The position numbers and the translations under genes were made by a program. From Caldilineaceae bacterium (GTDB taxonomy: Bacteria > Chloroflexota > Anaerolineae > Caldilineales > Caldilineaceae): a stretch of 64,000 nucleotides of DNA. Of this stretch, positions 24,010 through 32,308 are shown one piece after another. How positions within the stretch are numbered: the first letter of the stretch is position 1; every line of letters begins with the position of its first letter. Under the pieces are notes generated by a model. It saw only the letters and a list, made by a program, of their open reading frames with translations. It had not been told where the DNA came from and did not search any database. The stretch covers positions 186,001 to 250,000 of the forward strand of contig JAHBVF010000001.1 in NCBI GenBank assembly GCA_019637685.1, in the 5' to 3' direction.

Positions 24010-24047
24010 GGAATAAGACCACCAGGATTTCCTGGTGGTCTTATTCC
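24010..24047 (-). terminator. 17-base perfect hairpin after the repeat surface protein gene
   Basis: GGAATAAGACCACCAGG pairs perfectly with its complement across a 4-base loop. It lies about 85 bases past the stop of the 24133 gene. No clear T-run follows, so it may stabilise the mRNA end as much as terminate. Confidence 0.65.
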
Positions 24048-24132
24048 AGATCGTCTATTTGTCGGTCCTGACCAGAGATAACAGAGCGGTTAGATATCTA
24101 CATGTGCTCTCTTGCCAGTCCTGTTTCTAGTC

Positions 24133-25671
24133 CTATTGTACGTTGAATGCGTTGAAGGAGTACAGCGAATCGCGGGTGGCTGCCTGAGGAGCCGAATTGC
24201 TCTCCGAGTTGACGAAAGCCACGATGTTGGAGCCGCTGACAACTTCGATCACAGCCGAACCAATGAATCGCCCTGTGCCACCAGACTTCCACGCCGCATC
24301 GTCCAGAATGTCGCTCTGGGCTGCTGTGGCGGGAGGACCCTCATAGCGGTTCAGCACGCCATTTGTGGTGGACATGGTGTATTCCTTTGATGTATTCTTC
24401 ACCGAAGAGAAGGTGCCATCAGAGGTGTATTTGATCTTCACTGTGGCGTCCGTGCCATCCACCGTAGCGATGGTCAGGGATGTGTAGTAGCCATAGAAGT
24501 CAGACTGAATCAGAGGAACGCTGATCTTCTTCGTGCCTTCGGTCGAGGAAGCACCATTGTATGCACCAGCCTGGTTGCCAGCCGCGGCAGTAGCTTCCTG
24601 GTTCACAACTGCCACTACAGGAACGCTGTTGGTGGACTCGATCTTCACACTGCCAAAGAAGCGATTGGTGGTTCCATTGGGGTAAGCGGCCGACAGGTCG
24701 GATGCACCAGTGCCTGGACCATCATAGATGGTGATGGACTTGCCAGCGGGAACCGTATGATTGGCTGTGATGGCAGCAGTCGGGTTGGAGCCTGCCGCAG
24801 GTGTATAGGTCAGCTTGACTGTGGCATCGGTAGCGCCAGGATTGGCAATGGTCAGGCTGGCGTAGTAGTTGTACCAGTTGCGCAGGTAGGCGGGAAAGAT
24901 TACTGTCGTGCCGCCGGTGTTGGAGAAACCATTGTAGGTGAAGAGCTTGTCCTGCACATACTGATTGACAACCACGGCAATGTCGCCGCCCGTGGACTTG
25001 ACAGTCGCCGCGCCCAGGAATTTGCCGTTGAATGCCGCACAGCTACCGGTCAGGCCGGTCGCAGCAATGGATGTCAATGTCTTTTGGGAGACAGACTTGG
25101 CTGTGCTGGCGGGCAGAGTGCCCACTGCATTGCCAGAGGTGGCGGTTCCGGTCGTGCAGCCGTTCAGAGAGGTGGGTTTGTAATCAATGGTCACAGTCGC
25201 GGCCGTGCCACTCACGTTCTGAATGAAGAGTTCGGTGTGATAGCCAAACCATTCGTGCATAACAATGGGAATCGTCACTTCTTTGGAGCCGCTGCTGATG
25301 GCACCATAGGAACTGAACGGAGCAGTGGAATTACCGCTGCCTGTCTCACCCAACTGCTGGTTCACGATAGCAGCCAGAGGCTCGCTCGCGCTCAACACAG
25401 CCGAAAATTGGCCGGAAGGCAGACCGGATTCCAGCGCCTGCTGGACAGTCACCACACCATTGGCGGGTACATTGGTGAAGGTATTGGTGAAGGCTTTTGT
25501 ACCATCGCTCTTGTAATAATCGGCCTGGATCGTCGTCGGATTCGTGCCCAGGTTGACGACCTGATAGCTGGTGATGGTGGCTTTTTCGTAGGTGATCTGG
25601 GCACCCGCCACTGTCGTAATCAACAGTGCCAGGATAATCGAGAAGATCACAACTGACTTTCGTGCTTTCAT
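24133..25671 (-). CDS. secreted repeat-containing surface protein (possible S-layer type)
   Basis: From ATG at 25669-25671, with GGAGA upstream, the product has 512 residues and a signal peptide (VVIFSIILALLITTVAGAQ). The mature part consists of four related units of about 110-120 residues. Each has a Y/W-rich strand, then an ATVTI/ATVKI strand, for example WFGYHTELFIQNVSG, WYNYYASLTIANPGATDATV and FYGYYTSLTIATVDGTDATV. Each unit also contains a VAVVNQ-type strand (AAIVNQQLG, VVVNQYVQ, VAVVNQEA, VAFVNSES). It is rich in Thr, Ala, Gly and Asn, and its base composition is lower in GC than its neighbours. It has its own promoter and hairpin. An abundant envelope protein is plausible; the family is not recognised. 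Confidence 0.65.
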   Translation of the reverse strand: MKARKSVVIFSIILALLITTVAGAQITYEKATITSYQVVNLGTNPTTIQADYYKSDGTKAFTNTFTNVPANGVVTVQQALESGLPSGQFSAVLSASEPLAAIVNQQLGETGSGNSTAPFSSYGAISSGSKEVTIPIVMHEWFGYHTELFIQNVSGTAATVTIDYKPTSLNGCTTGTATSGNAVGTLPASTAKSVSQKTLTSIAATGLTGSCAAFNGKFLGAATVKSTGGDIAVVVNQYVQDKLFTYNGFSNTGGTTVIFPAYLRNWYNYYASLTIANPGATDATVKLTYTPAAGSNPTAAITANHTVPAGKSITIYDGPGTGASDLSAAYPNGTTNRFFGSVKIESTNSVPVVAVVNQEATAAAGNQAGAYNGASSTEGTKKISVPLIQSDFYGYYTSLTIATVDGTDATVKIKYTSDGTFSSVKNTSKEYTMSTTNGVLNRYEGPPATAAQSDILDDAAWKSGGTGRFIGSAVIEVVSGSNIVAFVNSESNSAPQAATRDSLYSFNAFNVQ

Positions 25672-25768
25672 AGACTTGTCTCCGATCAAATAATGGATGG
25701 ATTCACACGACACAACATAACACTTCCAACAAGCTTTTCAGGCAGTCTGCTCGGTTGGTCTGGTTGCA

Positions 25769-25796
25769 AGTATAGCAAACACAACTCAATAAGCAA
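25769..25796 (-). promoter_or_regulatory. candidate promoter of the repeat surface protein gene
   Basis: On the minus strand TTGCTT (plus 25791-25796) and TATACT (plus 25769-25774) are 16 bases apart in an AT-rich stretch, giving a leader of about 90 bases. It lies directly after the terminator of the upstream operon. Confidence 0.5.
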
Positions 25797-25820
25797 TACT
25801 TATTTCGAGTAAAATTTTGC

Positions 25821-25857
25821 AAAAACCCCATACCCCGAATGGGGTAGTAGGGGGTTA
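25821..25857 (-). terminator. intrinsic terminator of the glycan operon
   Basis: On the minus strand a C-rich/G-rich stem (ACCCCATTCGGGGT core, extended by flanking C and G runs) is followed by TTTTT. It overlaps the stop codon of the 25855 gene. Confidence 0.7.
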
Positions 25858-26829
25858 TTTCTCCTGTGAGGCGGGGTTTTGTGCGTTCTGACCAGCAATA
25901 TTTCTTGACCGACCCGAAATTGCCAGAACCAACAGCGCCCAGCCAACTTCGTCCAATGTGTGGAGCAATCGATAGGCCAGGCTGAACAGAATCGCGACGG
26001 ATGTGGGCATCCAGGGCAACAGCAGAGCGCTCATGGAAACTTCTTTTAATCCGAAGCCAACCGGTAAGATCAGGTTCAGTAAGGAAACCAGTGTGGACAA
26101 TGTGGAGATAGCCAACGCATCGCCCAATGTGAGCCGCACGCTGTCGGTGACACCGCGCACGCCAAAGTAGAGGGAGGCACCGGCCAGCAGCCAGGGCAAG
26201 GCATAGAGACTTGTCCACAGCAGAAAGTCTCTGGCTGTGGGCGAGTGTTCCAACTCTGCCAGATTCAGCCGACGCAACAGGCGATTGCCCAGATTGCGCA
26301 GCGCGTCAAAGCGCAGAGCAATCCCAGTCAACAGGGCCAGGGCAATGGCGGCCAATGAATAGGCCACATAGGCTGGCATCTCCCCGGTATACAGATTCCA
26401 GAAGATGACCAGCACGAAGCCGCCCGCAATGCCTAGCAGTAGATTTTCCAGCAGAATACTGTTGAGGACAACGGCAGACGAGACACCCACCTGGCGGTAA
26501 AGAACCAGGCGGCCACTGATATAGGGGATGCTGCTGGGGATGCGTTTGGCCAGAGTAGAGACATAATAGATGCGCAAGTTGGCCCACGGATCATTGAAGC
26601 CGCTGAAACGGTCGATGAGCAGATGCCATACCCAATAGGTGACCAGCAATGCCAGGGAATGAAAGGCTGAGGCCAAAAGGAGGGAAGGCCAATGAATCTG
26701 CCACGGAAACTGGAGAATCATTTGCCGGTTTTTGATGACCAGCCAGGCCATTAGCCCAATGACACCCAGCGGTACAAGCGTATAGATGACTTTGGCAATG
26801 AGGGGGCTTTTCAGCCAGGCGCCCTTCAC
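25855..26829 (-). CDS. lysylphosphatidylglycerol-synthase-TM-like / flippase-like membrane protein
   Basis: The product has about 324 residues with 8 or so membrane segments. It begins with a KVIYTLVPLGVIGLMAWLV segment and carries RIPSSIPYISGRLVLYRQVG, a polar loop typical of the LPG_synthase_TM (UPF0104) group. The C-terminal half has LNLILPVGFGLKEVSM. Members include lipid flippases such as the MprF N-domain. The start is chosen as GTG at 26827-26829, because it overlaps the upstream stop by 4 bases (GTGA); the ORF extends to a TTG at 26871. As the last gene of the glycan operon it might move a lipid-linked intermediate. Confidence 0.75.
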   Translation of the reverse strand: MKGAWLKSPLIAKVIYTLVPLGVIGLMAWLVIKNRQMILQFPWQIHWPSLLLASAFHSLALLVTYWVWHLLIDRFSGFNDPWANLRIYYVSTLAKRIPSSIPYISGRLVLYRQVGVSSAVVLNSILLENLLLGIAGGFVLVIFWNLYTGEMPAYVAYSLAAIALALLTGIALRFDALRNLGNRLLRRLNLAELEHSPTARDFLLWTSLYALPWLLAGASLYFGVRGVTDSVRLTLGDALAISTLSTLVSLLNLILPVGFGLKEVSMSALLLPWMPTSVAILFSLAYRLLHTLDEVGWALLVLAISGRSRNIAGQNAQNPASQEK

Positions 26830-27740
26830 GGCGTTGTTGTCTGCTGGCGCGGGGGATGGCCCAGCACCCAACTCATTTTGGTGGTCACCAATTCACGTGC
26901 CACGGGTGTCCACGCCAACTTACGCAGAAACCCCAGAATTTGGCTGTGGAAAGGACCGGACCGGGCAAAATAGTGATAGCCCAACGGCAGCATTTCCTGT
27001 CGAAGGACGCGCAGGTCCAGGGCATCCAGCAGATGGGCAAATTGTTGGGCCGTGACCCGGTTCAGTTCCGGCAGACGGTTCAACTCGCTCCACTTCACCT
27101 GGGCTGTCGGAATATAGGCTGTGTTGCGACGCTGCTCCTCTTCGATCCGACGTGCGGCTTCGATGAGCGTCTGATCGGAAAAGAAGACGTGGGGCCAGGG
27201 AAAGTTGATCCAGCCTTCCAAATGCGCACCCCAGGGGCTGTAAAAGGGGGGAAAGTGAAAGAGCATCACCCCACCGGGCCGCAAAACCCGCTTGCATTCC
27301 CGCAGGGTAAAGTAGAGGTCGTCCACGTGTTCCAGCACATTGACCGAAACGATCACATCGAAACTCGCATCGGCAAAGGCCATCGCCGCAGCATCAGACA
27401 GGCAGAAACGGACTTTTGCCGGGTCGGGATTGTGCTGACGATTTTCCTCGTCCGCGGCCCGCAGGCTGTGGCTGCGCAGGTCCAGCCCGGTGACACTGGC
27501 CGCGCCCATCTGCGCGTAGGCCACTGTCTTCCCACCCAGACCGCAGCCCAAATCCAGCACATCTTTCCTCGCAAAATCCCAAAAGGGACCGAAGCTCTCG
27601 GCAACGCGGGTCAACTCCTGGCGTTCCCACGCCTGATACCCGTCTACACTCCCCTTGGCCTGGTGGATTTCCTTCAGGTTGGGCGAGACTGGGAAGAGGC
27701 TGTTGATTGCCAGCAATAGTTCGACTGCCAGTGGATTCAT
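26826..27740 (-). CDS. class I SAM-dependent methyltransferase (operon copy 3)
   Basis: The 304-residue protein has VLDLGCGLGGKTVAYAQMGA as motif I, TGLDLRSHSLRAA, the FDVIVSVNVLEHVDD motif and VLRPGGVMLFHFPPFY. The VNVLEH(V) sequence is typical of small-molecule and sugar methyltransferases rather than rRNA enzymes. The C-terminal 120 residues are an extra helical region (KWSELNRLPELN and so on). Its start codon overlaps the preceding stop by one base, and its stop overlaps the flippase-like gene by four. A role in O-methylating a glycan or lipid head group is inferred. Confidence 0.82.
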   Translation of the reverse strand: MNPLAVELLLAINSLFPVSPNLKEIHQAKGSVDGYQAWERQELTRVAESFGPFWDFARKDVLDLGCGLGGKTVAYAQMGAASVTGLDLRSHSLRAADEENRQHNPDPAKVRFCLSDAAAMAFADASFDVIVSVNVLEHVDDLYFTLRECKRVLRPGGVMLFHFPPFYSPWGAHLEGWINFPWPHVFFSDQTLIEAARRIEEEQRRNTAYIPTAQVKWSELNRLPELNRVTAQQFAHLLDALDLRVLRQEMLPLGYHYFARSGPFHSQILGFLRKLAWTPVARELVTTKMSWVLGHPPRQQTTTP

Positions 27741-28507
27741 CAGGCCCGCTCCCCGTGCCCGTCATGGCTGCCTTCCGACAAAAAGGGCGTGCAGATAAAG
27801 ATGAATGTGTAGGTCAGATTGAAAGGGATCCAGCGATTGCCAAAGAGGCGGAAGAGGGTGTTGTACGCATACCAGAAAAGCTCGCGGCCGGGGCGGTAGA
27901 TGCGGGCCATGCCTGTGTCATATTTATGCACGGTTTCTACCCGCAGCCCGTTCTGGCTGAAGAGACGCTCCCATTCCCTGCGTGTAGCGAAGCGTTCGTA
28001 GTCCTGCAAATCCGACAGAATCTCGCCGTATTTGAATACATTGTAGATGGCTCGAATGTGATGGGAGTTGGGGACCAGAATGGCCGCGCGCCCCCCCGGC
28101 TTCAGCAGCCGAGCCACCTCGCGCACAGAGCAGGCCGGGTCCAGAAAGTGTTCCAGACTGCCCAGAATCGAGATGTGATCGAAAGTTTGATCGGGCCAGG
28201 GCAGGTCCTCTGCCGCAGCCAGGAAAACCCGGTTACGCAGGCCATAGACCTCCACCGCCTGGCCCAGCGCCACCGCCGAGATGTCCACCCCCACCGCGTC
28301 CAGCCCCCGATCCAGCGCCGCCCGCACGGTGTGGCCTGTGCCACAGCCCATGTCCAGCAGACTTTCGCCGGGGCGGATGTGCAGATAATCCAGCATCTTT
28401 TCGGCCTGGTCATCGTTTATGTGCTGGCCCATCCACTCGCCATAAAGTCGATCGTAGGAGTTTTGCAGATCCGAAAGGCTGGTGGGGACGGCTTGCAATT
28501 GGTTCAT
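27740..28507 (-). CDS. class I SAM-dependent methyltransferase (operon copy 2)
   Basis: The 255-residue protein carries LLDMGCGTGHTVRAALDRG (motif I), AVGVDISAVALGQA, ISILGSLEHFLDPA and LKPGGRAAILVPN. A final hydrophobic stretch near residues 220-245 (FNLTYTFIFICTPFL) suggests membrane association, in line with a lipid-linked substrate. It sits 6 bases after the preceding methyltransferase and overlaps the following one by one base, so all three are translated together. Confidence 0.82.
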   Translation of the reverse strand: MNQLQAVPTSLSDLQNSYDRLYGEWMGQHINDDQAEKMLDYLHIRPGESLLDMGCGTGHTVRAALDRGLDAVGVDISAVALGQAVEVYGLRNRVFLAAAEDLPWPDQTFDHISILGSLEHFLDPACSVREVARLLKPGGRAAILVPNSHHIRAIYNVFKYGEILSDLQDYERFATRREWERLFSQNGLRVETVHKYDTGMARIYRPGRELFWYAYNTLFRLFGNRWIPFNLTYTFIFICTPFLSEGSHDGHGERA

Positions 28508-28513
28508 AGGGTT

Positions 28514-29368
28514 TCACAGTTGGGCAGGAATAGGCTGTGGGCCTGAATCATCGACAGGGCGGCGGGCCAGTAGCACCATTGAATTTCCAAATACCTGATG
28601 CTGGCAGGCATCCCAATAGCCCAAGGCCAGGGCCAGGGGAAGCGTTGCCAATGCGGAAAGATTGCGCAGCCAGCGGTTACGCCAGAAAAGATTGTTCAGC
28701 TCAAAGGAGAGTTCGCCCCAGTAGCCAAAGCCGTAGCCAAAGCGTTGGATCTCCAAACCAGCCTCCTCTACCCGCACCACAATCTCTTCCGGCAGATACT
28801 CGTCCCGCACGTGATCGCTGACTGTGTGGCCGCGGAAAGCCGGAAATATCCGCTGTTGCACCTGATGGCGCAGGGGGACGTGTACGGCCAGGTAGCCGCC
28901 GGGCTTCAGCGCAGTGGCAAAGGCCCGCAGCGCGGCCCGATCGTCGGGCAGATGCTCCAGTACGTCGATGGCAATCAGCAGATCGTATGTGGCTTGGCCG
29001 GGCAGATCGTAGGGCGTTCCCGGGCGAAAACGCAGATGGGCAAACCCTCTGGCCTGGCTGGCCCGCTGACAGCCCGCGATCTGGCCCGCGTCCGTATCGA
29101 TCCCCTCCAGGCGCATGCTTGGGAAATGTTCGGCCAGCCAGAAGAGCGTATACCCGTGGCCGCAGCCCACATCCAGCGCACGCATCCCCGTCAGATCAAT
29201 GCCGGCCAACGTGTGGATCAGCCGGGCATTGCGGATGCGGGCGTGGGTTCCCAGCGGGCCGAAGCGGCGAAAAAAGAGCACGGCCAACGCATTGGCCTGG
29301 CCGTAGGATTGATGGGAGCCAAGACGCACAAAGTCCTGGAAGGAAATGGGCGCTGCAATTTGATTCAT
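28514..29368 (-). CDS. class I SAM-dependent methyltransferase (operon copy 1)
   Basis: From ATG at 29366-29368 the protein has 284 residues and overlaps the upstream GT2 stop by 4 bases (ATGA); the longer reading to 29521 lies inside that gene. Motifs are MRALDVGCGHGYTLFWLAEH, LEGIDTDAGQIAGCQ, DLLIAIDVLEHLPDD and LKPGGYLAVHVPLRH. The C-terminus is hydrophobic (LATLPLALALGYWD), again suggesting a membrane-proximal enzyme. The three methyltransferases are not close copies of each other, so they probably act on different positions or substrates. Confidence 0.82.
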   Translation of the reverse strand: MNQIAAPISFQDFVRLGSHQSYGQANALAVLFFRRFGPLGTHARIRNARLIHTLAGIDLTGMRALDVGCGHGYTLFWLAEHFPSMRLEGIDTDAGQIAGCQRASQARGFAHLRFRPGTPYDLPGQATYDLLIAIDVLEHLPDDRAALRAFATALKPGGYLAVHVPLRHQVQQRIFPAFRGHTVSDHVRDEYLPEEIVVRVEEAGLEIQRFGYGFGYWGELSFELNNLFWRNRWLRNLSALATLPLALALGYWDACQHQVFGNSMVLLARRPVDDSGPQPIPAQL

Positions 29369-30204
29369 AATTCTGCCCGGGACGCATCCCGGATCCCCCG
29401 CAGTTTGGCAAAGGCCATTCGGAAATCCAACTTCACCAGCTCCCAGTCCCGGCGCACAAGGAGATCCGGGGCTGTGTCTCGCCAGGCCAGGCGGCGCACT
29501 GTGCCCGCGGCCAGTGTCCACGGGTTGCGGCCATTCTTGCGTTTGACCACAAAAGCCCAGTAGTACCAGCGGTAGATCGTCTTTTCCATAGAGGCCAGAT
29601 CGTCCTGGCGCTGGTGATAGACAATTGCATCCGGGCGGTAGACCAGCCGATAGCCCGCGTCGTTCAGCCGATAGCCCACGTCCATATCTTCCGCGTTCGT
29701 GCGCAAATTCGTGTCAAATCCATTCACTGCGCGCAGCGCGCCTACCCGATAGGACATATTCAGACCGAAAAGATGGGGCGCTTTGCGTAGCGGTTGGCTG
29801 CCGTGCCCCTGAGTAGCGTGGAGTTGACGCCAGCGATCGACTTTGCTCTGAATGTTCGATTCGATACCCGGCCCCCCCGCGCCCGAAACGCCCGGCTCGC
29901 CATAGCTTTCCAGCAGTGTTCCCAGCCAGGCCGGGTCAGCGCTGGCGTCCACATCCACAAAGGCCAGCACATCCCCCTCTGTTTCGGCAACTGCTCTGTT
30001 GCGCACAGCCGAAAGTCCCTGATTGGTGGGGAGAGAGATGGTACGCACGGGATAACGGGCTGCAATCGAGGCGCTGTCGTCGGTGGAGCCGTCGTCCACC
30101 ACCAGCACTTTGTCGGCGGGCCGCTGCTGGGCAAGCACCGATCGAATCGTTTTGTCCAAATATTGTGCCCCATTATAGCAGGGAATCGCTACTGTCACGT
30201 GCAT
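29365..30204 (-). CDS. GT2-family glycosyltransferase
   Basis: The start is ATG at 30202-30204, giving 279 residues; the frame stays open upstream but lacks family features there. Visible motifs are VTVAIPCYNGAQYLDKTIRS, VLVVDDGSTDDSA, GLSAVRNRAVAETEGDVLAFVDVDASADPAW (the DxD metal site is DVDA) and LFGLNMSYRVGALRAVNGFD. NAEDMDVGYRL supplies the E-D acceptor motif. It is a GT-A fold inverting transferase using a nucleotide sugar. It is coupled to the following methyltransferase by a 4-base overlap. Confidence 0.85.
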   Translation of the reverse strand: MHVTVAIPCYNGAQYLDKTIRSVLAQQRPADKVLVVDDGSTDDSASIAARYPVRTISLPTNQGLSAVRNRAVAETEGDVLAFVDVDASADPAWLGTLLESYGEPGVSGAGGPGIESNIQSKVDRWRQLHATQGHGSQPLRKAPHLFGLNMSYRVGALRAVNGFDTNLRTNAEDMDVGYRLNDAGYRLVYRPDAIVYHQRQDDLASMEKTIYRWYYWAFVVKRKNGRNPWTLAAGTVRRLAWRDTAPDLLVRRDWELVKLDFRMAFAKLRGIRDASRAEL

Positions 30205-30265
30205 CTGGGCAGAACTCTCACTGAAAAACCGAATGATCCAAAGAAGTATAGCACGCAGCCGGGGA

Positions 30266-31156
30266 TCACGCGATTTTTTGCCGCCGCAGCGTATGGGCAG
30301 AACCCGCACACCAGGCCAGTTTGCTGAGCCAAATTCCCGGTGCTGCCTGCCAAACCCGGTGAGACCGGAGGGAGCGCGCCGTTGCCAGAGAGGCAAAGAG
30401 CGGGGAGAGGAGCAGCATCTGCCACCAGCGCCGGGGCAGCAGAGCTTCCGGTCCTGTGCGCGGCTGCCGCTTGCCCCCTGGGCGGCCAATCTTCGGCGAA
30501 TATTGGCCGTAGCGGTAACCGTGCCGCCACAGCGCGCGGGGGGATGTGCGCCGATCCATGTGGGTCACCCGTGCGTTGGGCTGGAAGTGCAGATCGTAAC
30601 CCGCGCTCCGCATTCGCTCTGTCCACTCTGTGTCTTCGCCCGCGGCCAGGGGATAGCGTGTGGACATTCCGCCCACGCTTTCATAAACCCCCCGCCGGAT
30701 GCTCAGATTAAGCGAGGGCAGGTGGGGGCGCAGACCGGACGGAGAAGATGACAAAAATTGATAGAACCAACTCAAGTTATCGCACAGAGACCAGTAGTTG
30801 GCCCTGTCAAAGATAACGCCACCGCCCACCACAGACACCTGTGGACTGGCATAGGGCGCGGTAATCTGTTCCAGCCAGTCGGGTGCAGGCACGCAGTCGG
30901 CATCGGTGAAGCAGAAGATGTCGCCCTTGGCCGCGGCCATTCCCCGGTTGCGATTCTCGGCCGCGCTGGCTCGCCCGCCTTCCGCAAGGAGACGCACCCG
31001 GTCGCCGGTCTGCACCAGCCCGGCTTCATCCACGCCCACGACCAAAATTTCCAGGTGGGCCGGATTCAGGCTTTGGGCACGGAGGGCCGCCAGTGTGCGG
31101 TCAATCAGTGGCGAGTTGAGGGTGGGGACGATCACAGAAATCAGCGGGGAAGTCAT
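30266..31156 (-). CDS. GT2-family glycosyltransferase
   Basis: The 296-residue protein starts LISVIVPTLNSPLIDRTLA and has SAAENRNRGMAAAKGDIFCF, FTDADCVPAPDW (the DxD site), LNLSIRRGVYESVGGM and AAGEDTEWTERMRSAGY (E-D motif). It lies 3 bases after the GT4 gene and 61 bases before the next GT2 gene. The C-terminal 60 residues are basic, with one hydrophobic stretch. It probably adds a sugar to a lipid-linked glycan; donor and acceptor are unknown. Confidence 0.84.
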   Translation of the reverse strand: MTSPLISVIVPTLNSPLIDRTLAALRAQSLNPAHLEILVVGVDEAGLVQTGDRVRLLAEGGRASAAENRNRGMAAAKGDIFCFTDADCVPAPDWLEQITAPYASPQVSVVGGGVIFDRANYWSLCDNLSWFYQFLSSSPSGLRPHLPSLNLSIRRGVYESVGGMSTRYPLAAGEDTEWTERMRSAGYDLHFQPNARVTHMDRRTSPRALWRHGYRYGQYSPKIGRPGGKRQPRTGPEALLPRRWWQMLLLSPLFASLATARSLRSHRVWQAAPGIWLSKLAWCAGSAHTLRRQKIA

Positions 31157-31159
31157 CGT

Positions 31160-32308
31160 TTACGGCCTGCGCAGCCTTTCCAGAATGGACCGGGCGCGCT
31201 TTCCCACTGGCCCCAATCCGTATCCCTGGCGAAAGAGCGCGTTCCCCTGTTCTGCCATCTCTTGCCGCAGGCGCGGATCGCCGTGCAGGGCGCGAATCGC
31301 TTCAACCAGCGCCCCGGGGCTTTGCCGTTTGCAAAAGTAGAGATGCTCTTTGTGGCGAAAATTCTCCATCACCGCTGGCCCTTCGCCCGTCAACACCGGC
31401 TTCCCCATTGCCATACATTCGTAGATTTTGTTCTGCACTGTCATCAGCGATTGGGGTGTTGTGCCAAAAACCCCCAGGCAGATATCCGCGTCGGCAATGT
31501 GCTGGCGCACTTCTTCGGGCTGTAACCAGCCGATGAATGTCACATTTGTCAGATTCTTCTCCGCGGCCAGGGCCGCGGCCGCGGGTCGATCCGGCCCATC
31601 ACCAATCAGCACAAAGTGGAGGGATGGATCATCCGCCAATAGCACAGCAGCTTCTATAATTGTCTGCACTCCGTGATTGGGAATGAATGTGCCGTAGTAA
31701 AGAACTGTGAAGCGGTCAGATTTGTTGGCGGAAGGGGGGGCTGGGTAGAAGAGCCTGTCGTCTGCGCCGGTGGGCACAAGGCCAAAACGAGACGCGGCCA
31801 CGCCGTGGGTTTTCTCGAACCAGGCGGCATAGGCCGCGGTGTCCATAATCAAATGGTCGGGCAACCGGCAGGCCAGCCATTCCAGCCGGCGCAGCAGACC
31901 CACACCCAGCCGGCTCTTTTTGTCCAGCCCCCGTTCCAGGGCGATGAGATAGATGGACATAAAGATGTCCCAGGCCAGGGGCTTGCCATCCAGCCAAGTG
32001 AGCAGCCGGGCCAGAAAAACGTCCAACTGGCCGGGATAGCCCACCACCAGCACATCGTAGCTCCCGCGCACCTGCCAATAGCGCCGGATGAGCCGGGCAT
32101 AGACCGTTGCCACCCGCCACCAGAAACCCGGATGTTTCCAGCCGCTCTCTACGGTTTCCACCCGGTCTTCGATCCCGCCCCAAAGCTGTTCGTGACACTC
32201 GATGACCTGGACGCCGTTGCGCCGCAGCCCCTCCATCAGAATGCGGTTGCGCGAGTATTCAGATCGATAGGTTCCAAAGTAGCAGACCCGCAAAGTGGCA
32301 CCGGTCAT
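31160..32308 (-). CDS. GT4-family glycosyltransferase
   Basis: The 382-residue GT-B enzyme starts LRVCYFGTYRSEYSRNRIL. It carries FTVLYYGTFIPNHGVQTIIEA, HFVLIGDGPDR, NVTFIGWLQPEEVRQHIADADICLGVF and NKIYECMAMGKPVLTGEGPA in the C-terminal donor-binding half. This is a retaining transferase of the family 4/1 type and appears complete, in contrast to the truncated one at 10666. Its start overlaps the stop of the aminotransferase gene by 4 bases (ATGA). Confidence 0.85.
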   Translation of the reverse strand: MTGATLRVCYFGTYRSEYSRNRILMEGLRRNGVQVIECHEQLWGGIEDRVETVESGWKHPGFWWRVATVYARLIRRYWQVRGSYDVLVVGYPGQLDVFLARLLTWLDGKPLAWDIFMSIYLIALERGLDKKSRLGVGLLRRLEWLACRLPDHLIMDTAAYAAWFEKTHGVAASRFGLVPTGADDRLFYPAPPSANKSDRFTVLYYGTFIPNHGVQTIIEAAVLLADDPSLHFVLIGDGPDRPAAAALAAEKNLTNVTFIGWLQPEEVRQHIADADICLGVFGTTPQSLMTVQNKIYECMAMGKPVLTGEGPAVMENFRHKEHLYFCKRQSPGALVEAIRALHGDPRLRQEMAEQGNALFRQGYGLGPVGKRARSILERLRRP

